Shown here: piece after piece, positions 1-8,461 of the stretch
Numbering within the stretch: position 1 is the stretch's first letter
Layout: the number at the start of each line of letters is the position of its first letter
NCBI GenBank assembly: GCA_000504625.1
Contig: AZHR01000023.1
Coordinates: 2,700-17,449, forward strand
Direction of reading: 5' to 3'
Length of the DNA stretch: 14,750 nucleotides
Source: an alpha proteobacterium SCGC AAA240-E13
Lineage (GTDB): Bacteria > Pseudomonadota > Alphaproteobacteria > Pelagibacterales > Pelagibacteraceae
Notes under the pieces: generated by a model
Told to the model about the DNA's origin: nothing
Database searches by the model: none
Seen by the model: the letters and a program-made list of their open reading frames with translations, nothing else
Position numbers and translations under genes: made by a program

Positions 1-1147
1 CAAGGTAATAATTAATATTGAATTCAAATCTATTTCCGAAGGCATTTTGCTTAAAAAATAAATTTCTTCCGGAAATAGAGTGATATTAAATAAATCAGAA
101 AGTAAAGACCTGATTTTTTCAATATTATGAGAAAATAATACACCTAATAATACACCTGTCAAAGTTGCAAAAAAAACCAATAGAAAAACCTACCAAAAAA
201 AATATTTTAGCAATAGACTTTTTACTGACACCAAGAGTTCTTAAAATTGCAATTTCTTTAGTTTTATTTTTAACTAAAATTGTTAATCCAGATATTATAT
301 TAAATGCTGCTACAACAACTATTAACGACAATATGATAAACATCACATTTCTCTCTACTTTTAAAGCACCAAAAAAAGATTTATTTAAGTCTGCCCACGA
401 ATAAACAAAATGATCAGAGAATAAATTTTTAATTTTTTTCTTAGCTTCGTTAACATGTTCTGGTTTTTTTAAATAAATCTCTAAAAAAAGATCATCATCA
501 GATGCTTCAAAAAATGAAATAGCATCTTGAACTGGCATAAAAATAACATTCTGATCAAATTCAGTAAATCCACTATTAAAAATTGATGAAATAGTAAAGC
601 TTTCCTGTTTTGGAAGACTACCAATAATAGTTTGAATACCTGCCGATGACATTAAAGTAATTTTATCATCAACTTTTAAGTCTAGGGATATTGCCAAATC
701 TTTTCCAATAGAAACTGTATTCTTGTTAAAATTTTCCAAAGTACCCTCATAAATTCCTTTTTGTAGTAAATTTATTTTTTTTAAGTCACTTTTAAGATAG
801 CCGCGGACTAAAATTCCTTTGGTTTTATCTTTATTAATTAAAATTCCCTCTCCATTGAAAGAAAACATCGTTTTCTCAATAATATTTGATAGCGAATTAA
901 GTTCGTTAAGATTTTGACTTTCAATTTTCTTTTCGTAAGGTTTGATTATGATATGAGCATTAAATCCTAAAATTTTATCTATTAGTTCCGTTCTAAAACC
1001 ATTCATTACGGACATTACAATTATTAGTACAGCAACACCTAAGGCAATTCCTAGAAATGAAAAAATAGATATTATTTTTAAAAAACCCTCTTTCCTTTTT
1101 GGTTTTAAATATCTAAAAGCTACTATTTTTTCGATTTCGGAAATCAA
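1..1147 (-). CDS. lolC: LolC/LolE-family lipoprotein-releasing ABC permease, frameshifted and cut by the window edge
   Basis: Inner-membrane permease of the Lol system, which with the ATPase LolD releases lipoproteins from the inner membrane to the carrier LolA. The N-terminus has the family form: a cytoplasmic start with AFRYLKPKRKEGF, then a first membrane helix at about residues 24-48 ending in VMSVMNGFR. A periplasmic domain follows (about 50-265), then an FtsX-type helix (about 268-292) and the loop KEIAILRTLGVSKKSIAKIFF. The frame breaks at 169-176: the zero frame ends at a TAA at 125 after 340 residues with a cysteine/arginine-rich tail unlike the family. The next frame resumes with ATLTGVLLGVLFSHN and runs 56 open codons to base 1, including LFPEEIYFLSKMP. 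The start is TTG at 1147, overlapping the proS stop (TTGA); an in-frame TAA lies six codons upstream with no ATG between, and AAGAGA sits just upstream. Alphaproteobacteria often carry one LolC/E-type protein, so LolC versus LolE cannot be decided. Confidence 0.88.
169..176 (-). other. Frameshift site in the lolC-type gene (run of eight T in the coding strand)
   Basis: The coding strand reads GG, eight T, GCAAC. With eight T the reading is GFFCNFDRC and stops at 125. With seven T it becomes GFFATLTGVLLG and stays open to the window edge. The added base is directly visible; whether it is biological or technical is not. Confidence 0.85.
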
Positions 1148-2472
1148 ATTGAATTTTTCTCTTTAGTTAATTTTTGAACAACTTTATCAATACTCAAATT
1201 TTGAGACTCTTTATCTATTTCTTTAAATTCAAAAAGATCACCTTCTGATTTTTGACCAATTATTATTTGATATGGAATACCAATTAAATTAAATTTCTTT
1301 ATTTTTGCTGAAATGTTTTCATCTGTATCATCTAACAATACATCAATATTGCGTTTTATTAATTCTTTATAAATCTTCTGTGATTTTATTAAATTAGAAT
1401 TATCGTTTTTACTTATCATGGGTATAATAGCAACTTCATAAGGTGAAACCGATATAGGCCATTTCATAATATTGTTATTAAATTTTGCCTCTATTATGGC
1501 AGCAACTAACCTTGATACACCAATTCCGTATGATCCCATTTTGACCGATGTTTTTTTTCCTCCTTGTAAATCCACATTGGCATTTAATGGTTTTGAGTAT
1601 TTGTCACCAAAATAAAAAATATGTCCAACTTCTATACCTTTCGTTATTAATCGATTTTCTTGCAACACCTTACTTTCAAAGTCACTTTTAATGAATTTAT
1701 CGTCTGTAACCGCATAATATGTGTCAAAGTCATTTCTCATCTTTATTAATGATGTGTCATTTAAATTAAAACTATTTGTATCGATTTCAAAAATTCTTTT
1801 ATCTGCATATATTTTACTTTCTCCCGTTTCTGCCAAAATAACAAATTCATGAGATAAATTTCCACCAATAGGCCCTGTATCTGCTGCCATAGGAATGGCT
1901 GTAAGTCCCATTCTCTTAAATGTTTTAAGATAGGCAAAGTACATTTTGTTATAAGATTTAACTGCATCTTGATCGCTTAAATCAAAAGTGTAGGCATCTT
2001 TCATTAAAAATTCTCTGCATCTCATCACTCCAAATCTTGGTCTAAGTTCATCCCTAAACTTCCATTGAATATGATAAAGACTTTGAGGAAGTGATTTGTA
2101 TGATTTTATACTTACCCTAAATATTTCAGTTATCAACTCTTCATTAGTTGGACCATAAAGCATTTCTCTATTCTGACGATCTTTAATTCTTAACATTTCT
2201 TCACCATAATCGTCATATCTACCGCTCACTTTCCAGATATCAGCTGATTGGATAGTTGGCATGAGCAACTCTTGTGCACCAATATTGTTCTGTTCTTCTC
2301 TAACAATATTTTCAATTTTTTTCATAATCTTTAAACCTAGGGGTAACCAAGAATAAATTCCTGAAGAAGATTGTTTTATCATGCCTACGCGGAGCATAAG
2401 TTGATGGGATTTTATTTTTGCTTCAGCAGGATTTTCTTTAAGTATTGGAAGAAATAATTTTGATAAATACAT
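1144..2472 (-). CDS. proS: Prolyl-tRNA synthetase, short type without editing insertion
   Basis: Class II aminoacyl-tRNA synthetase that charges tRNA-Pro with proline in the cytoplasm. At 442 residues it is the short alphaproteobacterial form. Visible landmarks are the SSSGIYSWLPLG region (36-46), GPTNEE (107-112), motif 2 from FRDELRPRFGVMRCREFLMK (139-158), ADTGPIGGNLSHEF (197-210), and motif 3 around MGSYGIGVSRLVAAIIE (312-328). A C-terminal anticodon-binding domain begins near PYEVAIIPM. Only about 150 residues separate motifs 2 and 3, so the roughly 180-residue INS editing domain of the E. coli enzyme is absent. The start is an ATG at 2472 with no evident Shine-Dalgarno sequence. The stop TGA overlaps the TTG start of the lolC-type gene, suggesting translational coupling. 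The adjacency proS-lolC is common in alphaproteobacteria (family knowledge). Confidence 0.97.
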   Translation of the reverse strand: MYLSKLFLPILKENPAEAKIKSHQLMLRVGMIKQSSSGIYSWLPLGLKIMKKIENIVREEQNNIGAQELLMPTIQSADIWKVSGRYDDYGEEMLRIKDRQNREMLYGPTNEELITEIFRVSIKSYKSLPQSLYHIQWKFRDELRPRFGVMRCREFLMKDAYTFDLSDQDAVKSYNKMYFAYLKTFKRMGLTAIPMAADTGPIGGNLSHEFVILAETGESKIYADKRIFEIDTNSFNLNDTSLIKMRNDFDTYYAVTDDKFIKSDFESKVLQENRLITKGIEVGHIFYFGDKYSKPLNANVDLQGGKKTSVKMGSYGIGVSRLVAAIIEAKFNNNIMKWPISVSPYEVAIIPMISKNDNSNLIKSQKIYKELIKRNIDVLLDDTDENISAKIKKFNLIGIPYQIIIGQKSEGDLFEFKEIDKESQNLSIDKVVQKLTKEKNSI

Positions 2473-2516
2473 GTAAATTAAAATAGTTTTTTAAGTTCAA
2501 ACAACTTAACATATAG
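2473..2516. other. Only sizeable intergenic gap, between rnj and proS
   Basis: The 44 bases are AT-rich and hold a perfect 7-base inverted repeat, TTAAGTT (2491-2497) and AACTTAA (2503-2509), with a 5-base loop. Each arm has a single G/C base, so the stem would be weak. On the minus strand it is followed by AAAAAACTATTTT, not by a clean run of T, so it is not a convincing intrinsic terminator. I see no good sigma-70 promoter with proper spacing before the proS ATG. It may mark a boundary between transcription units, but nothing here proves it. Confidence 0.4.
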
Positions 2517-4184
2517 CTAAACCCTAACCAAATTAATATTTGTATAAGGTTTTTTACCAGTTTTTTCTTTGACTAATTTTCTACAATTTTTTTTCAGTTC
2601 TTCTATCAGGATATTTTCTTGTTTAGTATTATTTAAATAAAATGTTCTACTTATTTTTTTAACTTTGTCTTCAAGATCAAAAATAAAATCATCATTTTGA
2701 CTTTCAATAGGTAAGCCTCTGAATGAAAAAATAGGTTTTTTAATCACTTTACCTTTATTGTTGATGATAATTGTAACTTCCAAATAACCATTATTTGCTA
2801 AATTTATTCTCTCTTTTAGTGACTGAGAATCTTCACTAATACTAATGTTGCCATCTACATACATGCGTCCAACGGGGGCCTTATCAACAACATGAGGCTC
2901 ATTGCCAGGATAAATTTGAACTATATCACCATTTTCAATTTGAACTGGGTAAGGCACCTGCATTTCTTTTGCAAAATTTATATGTTCCATCATATGACGA
3001 TGTTCACCATGCACTGGGATGATAGCTTTGGGTTTAACCCAATTATACATATCTTTTAAATCTTCCTGATTTGGGTGACCGGAAACATGAACAAATTCAT
3101 TTTCTTCTGAAATAACTTTAATTCCATTTTTAACAAGTTGATTATGTAAACTATAAAGTTTTTTTTCATTACCAGGAATTATTTTTGATGAAAAAATAAC
3201 CGTATCATCTTTCTCTATAAAAACGTCTGGATGAACATAATGTGCTATTCTCATCATAGCTCCCATAGGTTCGCCTTGGCTGCCCGTACATAAATAAATA
3301 ATTTTTTCTCTGGAAATTTTTTTAGCTTCCCTTGAGTCAATAGGGTCAATAACATTTTTTAAATAACCACATTGTCTTGCTGCTTTATAAATTCTGTGCA
3401 TAGATCTCCCGACAAGGGAAATCTGTCTTCCAATTTTTTTAGCACAATAAAATATTGTTTCCATTCTTGCTACATTAGATGCAAACGATGTTACAACAAT
3501 TCTTTTATTTTTATTTTGCATGATTTTTAAAAGGCTCTGTCTTACATCTAATTCTGAACCAGCACGTCCGGGGTTAAAAACATTGGTAGAGTCACAAATC
3601 ATAGCCAAAACACCTTGTTCACCAATTTGTTTTAATTTTGTTTCGTTGATTGTATTACCTATCAAAGGATTAGGATCACATTTCCAGTCACCTGTATGCA
3701 GAATGGTTCCAACCGGCGTTTCAATACTCAGACCATTAGGTTCTAAAATAGAATGTGTCAAAGTAACAAATTCAATTTTAAAGGGACCCAAATTGATTGT
3801 ACCGTTCAAATCAACAATTTTTAAATTATTTCCAATTTCAATTTTTTTTTCTTTAAATTTTTCTTTTATTAAAACACTTGTAAATGGTGTAGCATAAATA
3901 TTGCATTTTAATTGTGGCCATATATGTGCAATAGCCCCAATATGATCTTCATGGGCATGAGTTAAAATTATTCCCAATAAATCGTCTTTTTTATCTATAA
4001 TAAAACCTGGGTCAGGATAAATAAGATCTATCCCTGGTAAAGTATCATCAGCAAAAGTAACTCCTATATCGACTATTAGCCATTTTTGATTGTCTGGTTT
4101 TCCATAGGAAAAAAGATTCATATTCATGCCAATTTCTCCAGATCCTCCTAGGGGACAAAAAATTAATTGATCATTTTGACTCAT
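2517..4184 (-). CDS. rnj: Ribonuclease J (metallo-beta-lactamase/beta-CASP nuclease)
   Basis: Zinc-dependent 5'-to-3' exonuclease and endonuclease for RNA processing and decay in the cytoplasm. Its 555 residues match the family length. The N-terminal FCPLGGSGEIGMN is typical of RNase J. The metal-binding motif HAHEDH is at 76-81, followed by TLTHSILEP (141-149) and HTGDWK (163-168). The beta-CASP domain shows CDSTN (197-201) and SFASNVARM (233-241), then GSQGEPMGAM. SGHPNQEDLKDM and IIPVHGEHRHM supply the late conserved histidines. A C-terminal domain follows, with the mixed hydrophobic and charged segment VTIIINNKGKVI. The start is an ATG at 4184, three bases after the coaX stop, so it is very likely cotranscribed with coaX. 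It contains a nine-base A run (3842-3850) that keeps frame. All catalytic residues I can place are present. Confidence 0.97.
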   Translation of the reverse strand: MSQNDQLIFCPLGGSGEIGMNMNLFSYGKPDNQKWLIVDIGVTFADDTLPGIDLIYPDPGFIIDKKDDLLGIILTHAHEDHIGAIAHIWPQLKCNIYATPFTSVLIKEKFKEKKIEIGNNLKIVDLNGTINLGPFKIEFVTLTHSILEPNGLSIETPVGTILHTGDWKCDPNPLIGNTINETKLKQIGEQGVLAMICDSTNVFNPGRAGSELDVRQSLLKIMQNKNKRIVVTSFASNVARMETIFYCAKKIGRQISLVGRSMHRIYKAARQCGYLKNVIDPIDSREAKKISREKIIYLCTGSQGEPMGAMMRIAHYVHPDVFIEKDDTVIFSSKIIPGNEKKLYSLHNQLVKNGIKVISEENEFVHVSGHPNQEDLKDMYNWVKPKAIIPVHGEHRHMMEHINFAKEMQVPYPVQIENGDIVQIYPGNEPHVVDKAPVGRMYVDGNISISEDSQSLKERINLANNGYLEVTIIINNKGKVIKKPIFSFRGLPIESQNDDFIFDLEDKVKKISRTFYLNNTKQENILIEELKKNCRKLVKEKTGKKPYTNINLVRV

Positions 4185-4187
4185 AAT

Positions 4188-4952
4188 TTAATCCAATAAC
4201 AATTTTGCTTTTAATAACATTATTAATCCCTTTATAGTAATATCTTTATCAATAAACACTTTAGATTTAATAGAATTTTTAAATAATGAAGAAAAACCAC
4301 CTGTTAAAATGATTTTGTAATTCCTTTTTGTTTCTTTTTTAATTAGTTGTAAAATATTTTCAATCAAACCTGCATATCCCCAATAAAAACCAGATCTTAA
4401 AGCTGAAATAGTATTATTGCCCACCACTTTATTTATTTTTTTTAGAGTAAATGGAGGTATTTGATCAGCTTTTTTAATTAGTGTGCTTAAAGAAAGGCTT
4501 ACACCAGGTGCAATAATTCCACCCCAATATGTTCCTTCATTGATAACATCGAACGTCGTGGCTGTACCAAAGTCTAAAACTATACAATCAGATTTATATT
4601 TGTAAAAAGCTCCAATTGCATTAGCTATCCTATCAGATCCAATTTGATTTTTGTTCACTGCAAGTTTTATTAACTTTAAGTAATTGGTACTTTTTAATTC
4701 TTTGCATTGAATATTAAAGTATTTTTTTAAATTGGTTCTAATTAGAAAAAAAACTGATGGTACTACACTAGAAAATATAGCTTCTTTATGTTTTACTTTA
4801 TTTTTAATAAAAGGAAAAAAATTTTTTTTAAAATAATTTCTGTTATATATTTTTGATGTTTCAATCTTTATTCTTTTAATAATTTTATAATTATTATTTA
4901 TTATGCATAATTTTATTTCCGTATTTCCTATATCTCCAATTAAATGTGTCAT
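4188..4952 (-). CDS. coaX: Type III pantothenate kinase
   Basis: Phosphorylates pantothenate, the first step from vitamin B5 to coenzyme A, in the cytoplasm. The protein belongs to the ASKHA (actin/hexokinase) fold. The phosphate-binding motif DIGNTEIKL is at residues 7-15, GSDRIANAIGAFYK at 105-118 with the conserved aspartate D107, LDFGTATTFDVI at 126-137, and WGGIIAPG at 143-150. The length of 254 residues is normal for the family. The start is an ATG at 4952, seven bases after the birA stop, with no clear Shine-Dalgarno sequence. Older annotations call this family Baf or a Bvg accessory factor homologue. The birA-coaX neighbourhood is common in alphaproteobacteria. The N-terminal half is lysine- and asparagine-rich, as expected from the base composition, and includes runs of eight A and seven T that keep frame. 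Confidence 0.95.
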   Translation of the reverse strand: MTHLIGDIGNTEIKLCIINNNYKIIKRIKIETSKIYNRNYFKKNFFPFIKNKVKHKEAIFSSVVPSVFFLIRTNLKKYFNIQCKELKSTNYLKLIKLAVNKNQIGSDRIANAIGAFYKYKSDCIVLDFGTATTFDVINEGTYWGGIIAPGVSLSLSTLIKKADQIPPFTLKKINKVVGNNTISALRSGFYWGYAGLIENILQLIKKETKRNYKIILTGGFSSLFKNSIKSKVFIDKDITIKGLIMLLKAKLLLD

Positions 4953-4959
4953 AATATAT

Positions 4960-5541
4960 CTAATGTAAGAACAATTTTTTAGATTGTAATTTATAATTTA
5001 TAGAATTATATAAATTTAAGTTAGAAAGAAAATTGTCATATTTATTAATAATTTGATTAACGAGTTTTAACAATTCAGGTTTTTTACTTGTTTCTTTATA
5101 AATATTAGTAGAAGGATAATCTTTAATTTCAGGATTAGATAAAAGATTAATACCAATACCTACTATTAAATATTCTTTTGATCCTTTGGTTATTACTTCT
5201 TGCAAGATACCACATATTTTCTTTTTATTAATATATATATCATTGGGTAATTTAATAAATGTATTTTTTTTTCCACAATATTCACTTAATATATCGGTAT
5301 TAAGGATAGGATTTATTAAACTAAACTCTTCGATACTCGGATAATTTTTTTTAAGATGAAAAAAAATTGTACCAAAAAAATTTCCTCTTCTTGAAATCCA
5401 TTTTCTTCCATATTGACCTTTTCCTTTTTTTTGTGACAAAGCATGAACAAACCCTTTTTTGTATTTATTACTTCTGATTAGTTTCATTGCTGTCGCATTA
5501 GTATTATCTACCGTATCATAACTAAAAATTTTAAATTTCAT
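4960..5541 (-). CDS. birA: Biotin-[acetyl-CoA-carboxylase] ligase, catalytic domain only
   Basis: Activates biotin with ATP and attaches it to a lysine of biotin-dependent carboxylases. Numbered from the ATG at 5541, it shows the adenylate loop GKGQYGRKWISRRGN (40-54), KLPNDIY (97-103), KKICGILQE (107-115) with the biotin-pocket lysine, and VGIGINL (127-133). I choose the ATG at 5541, not the TTG at 5544, because it overlaps the nuoN stop as TGATG, a typical coupling arrangement. The protein is 193 residues. It has no N-terminal helix-turn-helix, so it should not act as a biotin repressor, and it lacks the small C-terminal beta domain of most family members. The coaX ATG follows the birA stop by seven bases, so the domain was not lost to a nearby frameshift. 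Possibly this is a lineage-wide minimal form. Confidence 0.9.
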   Translation of the reverse strand: MKFKIFSYDTVDNTNATAMKLIRSNKYKKGFVHALSQKKGKGQYGRKWISRRGNFFGTIFFHLKKNYPSIEEFSLINPILNTDILSEYCGKKNTFIKLPNDIYINKKKICGILQEVITKGSKEYLIVGIGINLLSNPEIKDYPSTNIYKETSKKPELLKLVNQIINKYDNFLSNLNLYNSINYKLQSKKLFLH

Positions 5542-6956
5542 CAAATAACATTTATATTTGAAACTAGATCTATAAGAATACTCGGATAAATAAAGTACAT
5601 TAATATAATTAGGGTTGATAGAAATAAAGAAACTCTTAAGCCTAGGTTTTGATTAGCTTCAAAAATCTCTTTAGGTTCATCAAAATAGATTATCTTAATA
5701 ATTCTTAAATAATAAAATGATGAAATTACAGTTGTTATTAATCCAATGATTGCTAAAGTATACATTTCAACTTTAATAACAGCCATAAATATATAAAACT
5801 TTGCAAAAAAACCTGCTAAAGGTGGTATACCTGCCAAAGAAAATAATAAAACGAGCAAACAAAAAGAAATAATTGGATGATTTTTTGATAAACCTGATAA
5901 ATCTTGAATATCCTCATAGAATATATTTTTTTTCTTCATCATAAAAATACAAGAAAAAACACCCAAATTCATTATCAAATAAATTGAGAGGTAAATTATT
6001 GTACTTTGTATTCCTTTATTGTTTCCTGTGGCTAACCCTGCTAACGCATAACCCATGTGACCAATTGAACTATATGCCATTAATCTTTTAAGATTGGACT
6101 GACCTATTGCAGCTACTGCTCCTAAAATCATAGAAGCAAGTGAAATAAAAATTATAATCATTTGCCACTGATGAAATGCATTAATAAAAGGTATATATAA
6201 AAATCTTATAAAAACAGTTAGTGCGGCTACTTTAGGCACTATTGCAAAAAAAGCGGTAACTGAAGTAGGTGAACCCTCATAAACATCTGGAGCCCACATA
6301 TGAAATGGTACAGCTGCAATTTTAAATGATAGACCAACTAAAATAAAAACTATGCCAAATATTGATCCAATATTTAATCGATCAATATTTTGAGCAATTA
6401 TATCAAAATTTGTTGAACCTGAAAAACCATAAATTAAAGAACATCCATAAAGTAAAAGTCCAGAAGATAATGCGCTTAAAACAAAATATTTTAATCCAGC
6501 CTCCGAAGATTTATAATTATCTCTATTAAATGACGCTAGCACATACAAAGATAAAGATTGTAACTCTAAACCCATATAAAAAAGAATTAAATCATACGAA
6601 CTTATCATTATCATCATACCTAAAGTTGCTGATAAGATTAAGATAGGATATTCGATTTTATTAATACCAAGTGATTTTATATAATCAAAAGAAGTCAACA
6701 TAACAAAAATGCAAGCTAACAAAGTAAGAGACTTCATAAACAATGAAAGATAATCAATCGTATAACTATTATTAAACAAGTAAGCCGTTATATCTATTTT
6801 ATGAGTGAATACTAAAACAAATGTAAATAACAAAATAAAAGTAGATAACTTAAAAATTAGATTAAAACTATTTTTATAAAAAGCTCCAATCATTAATAAA
6901 ATCATAATAGAAGTTATTAAAAATAATTCTGGAATAATAAGATTTAAATGGCTCAT
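5541..6956 (-). CDS. nuoN: NADH:quinone oxidoreductase subunit N
   Basis: Antiporter-like proton-pumping subunit in the membrane arm of complex I. The 471 residues are almost entirely hydrophobic, with about 13-14 membrane helices. The family's key charges are visible: glutamate E131 in MGLELQSLSLY, lysine K212 in LSFKIAAVPFHMWAPD, and H219/W221 in the same segment, followed by YEGSPTSVTAFFA. Later segments include QSNLKRLMAYSSIGHMGYAL and SLAGIPPLAGFFAKFY. The start is an ATG at 6956 preceded by AGGA at 6965-6968, a well-placed ribosome-binding site lying inside the end of nuoM, whose stop is two bases upstream. Its own stop overlaps the birA start. It is the last nuo gene, as usual. Confidence 0.98.
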   Translation of the reverse strand: MSHLNLIIPELFLITSIMILLMIGAFYKNSFNLIFKLSTFILLFTFVLVFTHKIDITAYLFNNSYTIDYLSLFMKSLTLLACIFVMLTSFDYIKSLGINKIEYPILILSATLGMMIMISSYDLILFYMGLELQSLSLYVLASFNRDNYKSSEAGLKYFVLSALSSGLLLYGCSLIYGFSGSTNFDIIAQNIDRLNIGSIFGIVFILVGLSFKIAAVPFHMWAPDVYEGSPTSVTAFFAIVPKVAALTVFIRFLYIPFINAFHQWQMIIIFISLASMILGAVAAIGQSNLKRLMAYSSIGHMGYALAGLATGNNKGIQSTIIYLSIYLIMNLGVFSCIFMMKKKNIFYEDIQDLSGLSKNHPIISFCLLVLLFSLAGIPPLAGFFAKFYIFMAVIKVEMYTLAIIGLITTVISSFYYLRIIKIIYFDEPKEIFEANQNLGLRVSLFLSTLIILMYFIYPSILIDLVSNINVI

Positions 6957-6958
6957 TA

Positions 6959-8461
6959 TTATTTTCCTGCCTCTGTTAAATAAAAAGCTAAATTTATTTC
7001 ATAATTTTTTATCAATTCAGTAATAGACACATCAATTGTTCTGAATAATGGATCCGGATAAAAACCAAAAAATAAAATTAATAATGCCAAAGAAGACAAA
7101 ATAAAAGTTTCTGTCTTATTTATGTCATAAATTTTTTTTAATTCCTTATTTTTAATTTTTCCAAAAATTATCCTTTTGTAGAGCCAAAGCATATAAGCAG
7201 CAGCAAAAATAACACCTAAACTTGATAATGCTGCAACTAGTATATTTTTTTGAAAAGCGCCCATTAGAATCAAAATTTCTCCAATAAACCCACTGGTACC
7301 TGGTAAACCCAGCGCTGCCAGAGTAAAAATCATAAAAGTAACAGCAAACTTAGGAATAATATGTACTAATCCACCATAAGATGAAATTAATCTTGAATGG
7401 ACTCTATCATACACAACGCCTACACATAAAAATAATGCTGCTGATATCAATCCATGACTAATCATCTGAATAATACTTCCCTCTAAACCCTGTTTGGTTA
7501 ATGTAAAAATACCTACAGTTACAAAGCCCATATGAGCAACCGAAGAATATGCAATTAATTTTTTCATATCTTCCTGCATTAAAGCTACAAGCGAGGTATA
7601 AATGATGGCAATAATACTTAACAAAAAAATTAATGGAGTAAAAAAATCTGAGGCCGCTGGAAATAATCCAATTGAGAATCGAATAAACCCATAGCCTGCC
7701 ATTTTTAATAATATTGCAGCAAGTATTACGGAACCTGCTGTTGGTGCTTCCACATGAGCATCAGGTAACCAAGTATGTACAGGCCACATGGGCAGTTTGA
7801 CAGCAAAAGAACTGAAAAATGCGAGCCACAATAAATACTGATATTTATTGGGTATTTTAATCTCTAATAACTGGACAATATCTGTTGTGCCAGTTATCCA
7901 ATAGATGGATATAACTGCAATTAACATCAATACCGATCCTAATAGTGTAAATAAGAAAAATTTAAATGCGGAATATACTCTTTTTGAACCTCCCCATATT
8001 CCTATAATTAGAAACATAGGAATTAAACCACCTTCAAAAAAAAGATAAAATACTATTAAATCTAAAGAGCAAAATACTCCTATCATTAAAGTTTCCATTA
8101 CAAGTAACGCAATTAAAAACTCTTTAACTCTTTCCTTAACACTATTTACAACTGATAAAATGCAAAGTGGAGTAATGAAAGTTGTTAGTAAAATAAATAA
8201 TATTGAGATTCCATCAATACCAAGTTTAAAATTAAAATAACCTTTTATCCATTGTTTGTTTTCAACAAATTGAAAATCCGCAGTTGATGCATCAAAGGAA
8301 AACCATAAAAAAATAGAAAGAAAAAAATTTGCAAAAGATGTAAAAATCGCAACATATTTTGCATTGTTGATAGATTTGTCAGAAGAGTTTTTTATTAGGA
8401 TTATAAATATAGATCCTAATAGTGGAATAAAGATTATTGAAGATAATATTGGGAAATTCAT
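6959..8461 (-). CDS. nuoM: NADH:quinone oxidoreductase subunit M
   Basis: Antiporter-like proton-pumping subunit of complex I. At 500 residues it has the normal length, with about 14 predicted membrane helices. Conserved features are LGIDGISILFILLTTF (80-95), E143 in FFEGGLIPMFLIIGIWGG, K222 in FAVKLPMWPVHTWLPDAH (219-236), then VEAPTAGSVILAAILLK. QEDMKKLIAYSSVAHMGF and GLPGTSGFIGE follow in the second half. The charged glutamate and lysine belong to the proton pathway of this family. The ATG at 8461 directly abuts the nuoL stop with no spacer, and the next gene, nuoN, starts two bases after its end. No Shine-Dalgarno sequence is evident, so translation may depend on coupling from nuoL. Confidence 0.98.
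   Translation of the reverse strand: MNFPILSSIIFIPLLGSIFIILIKNSSDKSINNAKYVAIFTSFANFFLSIFLWFSFDASTADFQFVENKQWIKGYFNFKLGIDGISILFILLTTFITPLCILSVVNSVKERVKEFLIALLVMETLMIGVFCSLDLIVFYLFFEGGLIPMFLIIGIWGGSKRVYSAFKFFLFTLLGSVLMLIAVISIYWITGTTDIVQLLEIKIPNKYQYLLWLAFFSSFAVKLPMWPVHTWLPDAHVEAPTAGSVILAAILLKMAGYGFIRFSIGLFPAASDFFTPLIFLLSIIAIIYTSLVALMQEDMKKLIAYSSVAHMGFVTVGIFTLTKQGLEGSIIQMISHGLISAALFLCVGVVYDRVHSRLISSYGGLVHIIPKFAVTFMIFTLAALGLPGTSGFIGEILILMGAFQKNILVAALSSLGVIFAAAYMLWLYKRIIFGKIKNKELKKIYDINKTETFILSSLALLILFFGFYPDPLFRTIDVSITELIKNYEINLAFYLTEAGK
6965..6968 (-). promoter_or_regulatory. Shine-Dalgarno site of nuoN
   Basis: AGGA on the minus strand (within GCAGGAAAA), eight bases before the nuoN ATG and inside the last codons of nuoM. 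Most starts in this window lack such a motif, so it is a useful support for this start. Confidence 0.6.

Noticed and set aside
165..404. Plus-strand open frame of 79 codons opposite the lolC-type gene
   Set aside because: It lies antisense to a clear membrane-protein gene, has no recognisable product, and is expected by chance opposite AT-rich coding DNA.
1761..1967. Minus-strand alternative frame of 68 codons inside proS
   Set aside because: It is an out-of-frame reading of the conserved ProRS catalytic region, and the main frame is intact.
3520..3897. Plus-strand open frame of 125 codons inside rnj
   Set aside because: It is antisense to conserved beta-CASP and lactamase motifs, and its translation resembles no family I know.
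5542..5544. TTG at 5544 as the birA start
   Set aside because: The next codon is an ATG that overlaps the nuoN stop as TGATG, a better start by both codon choice and arrangement.
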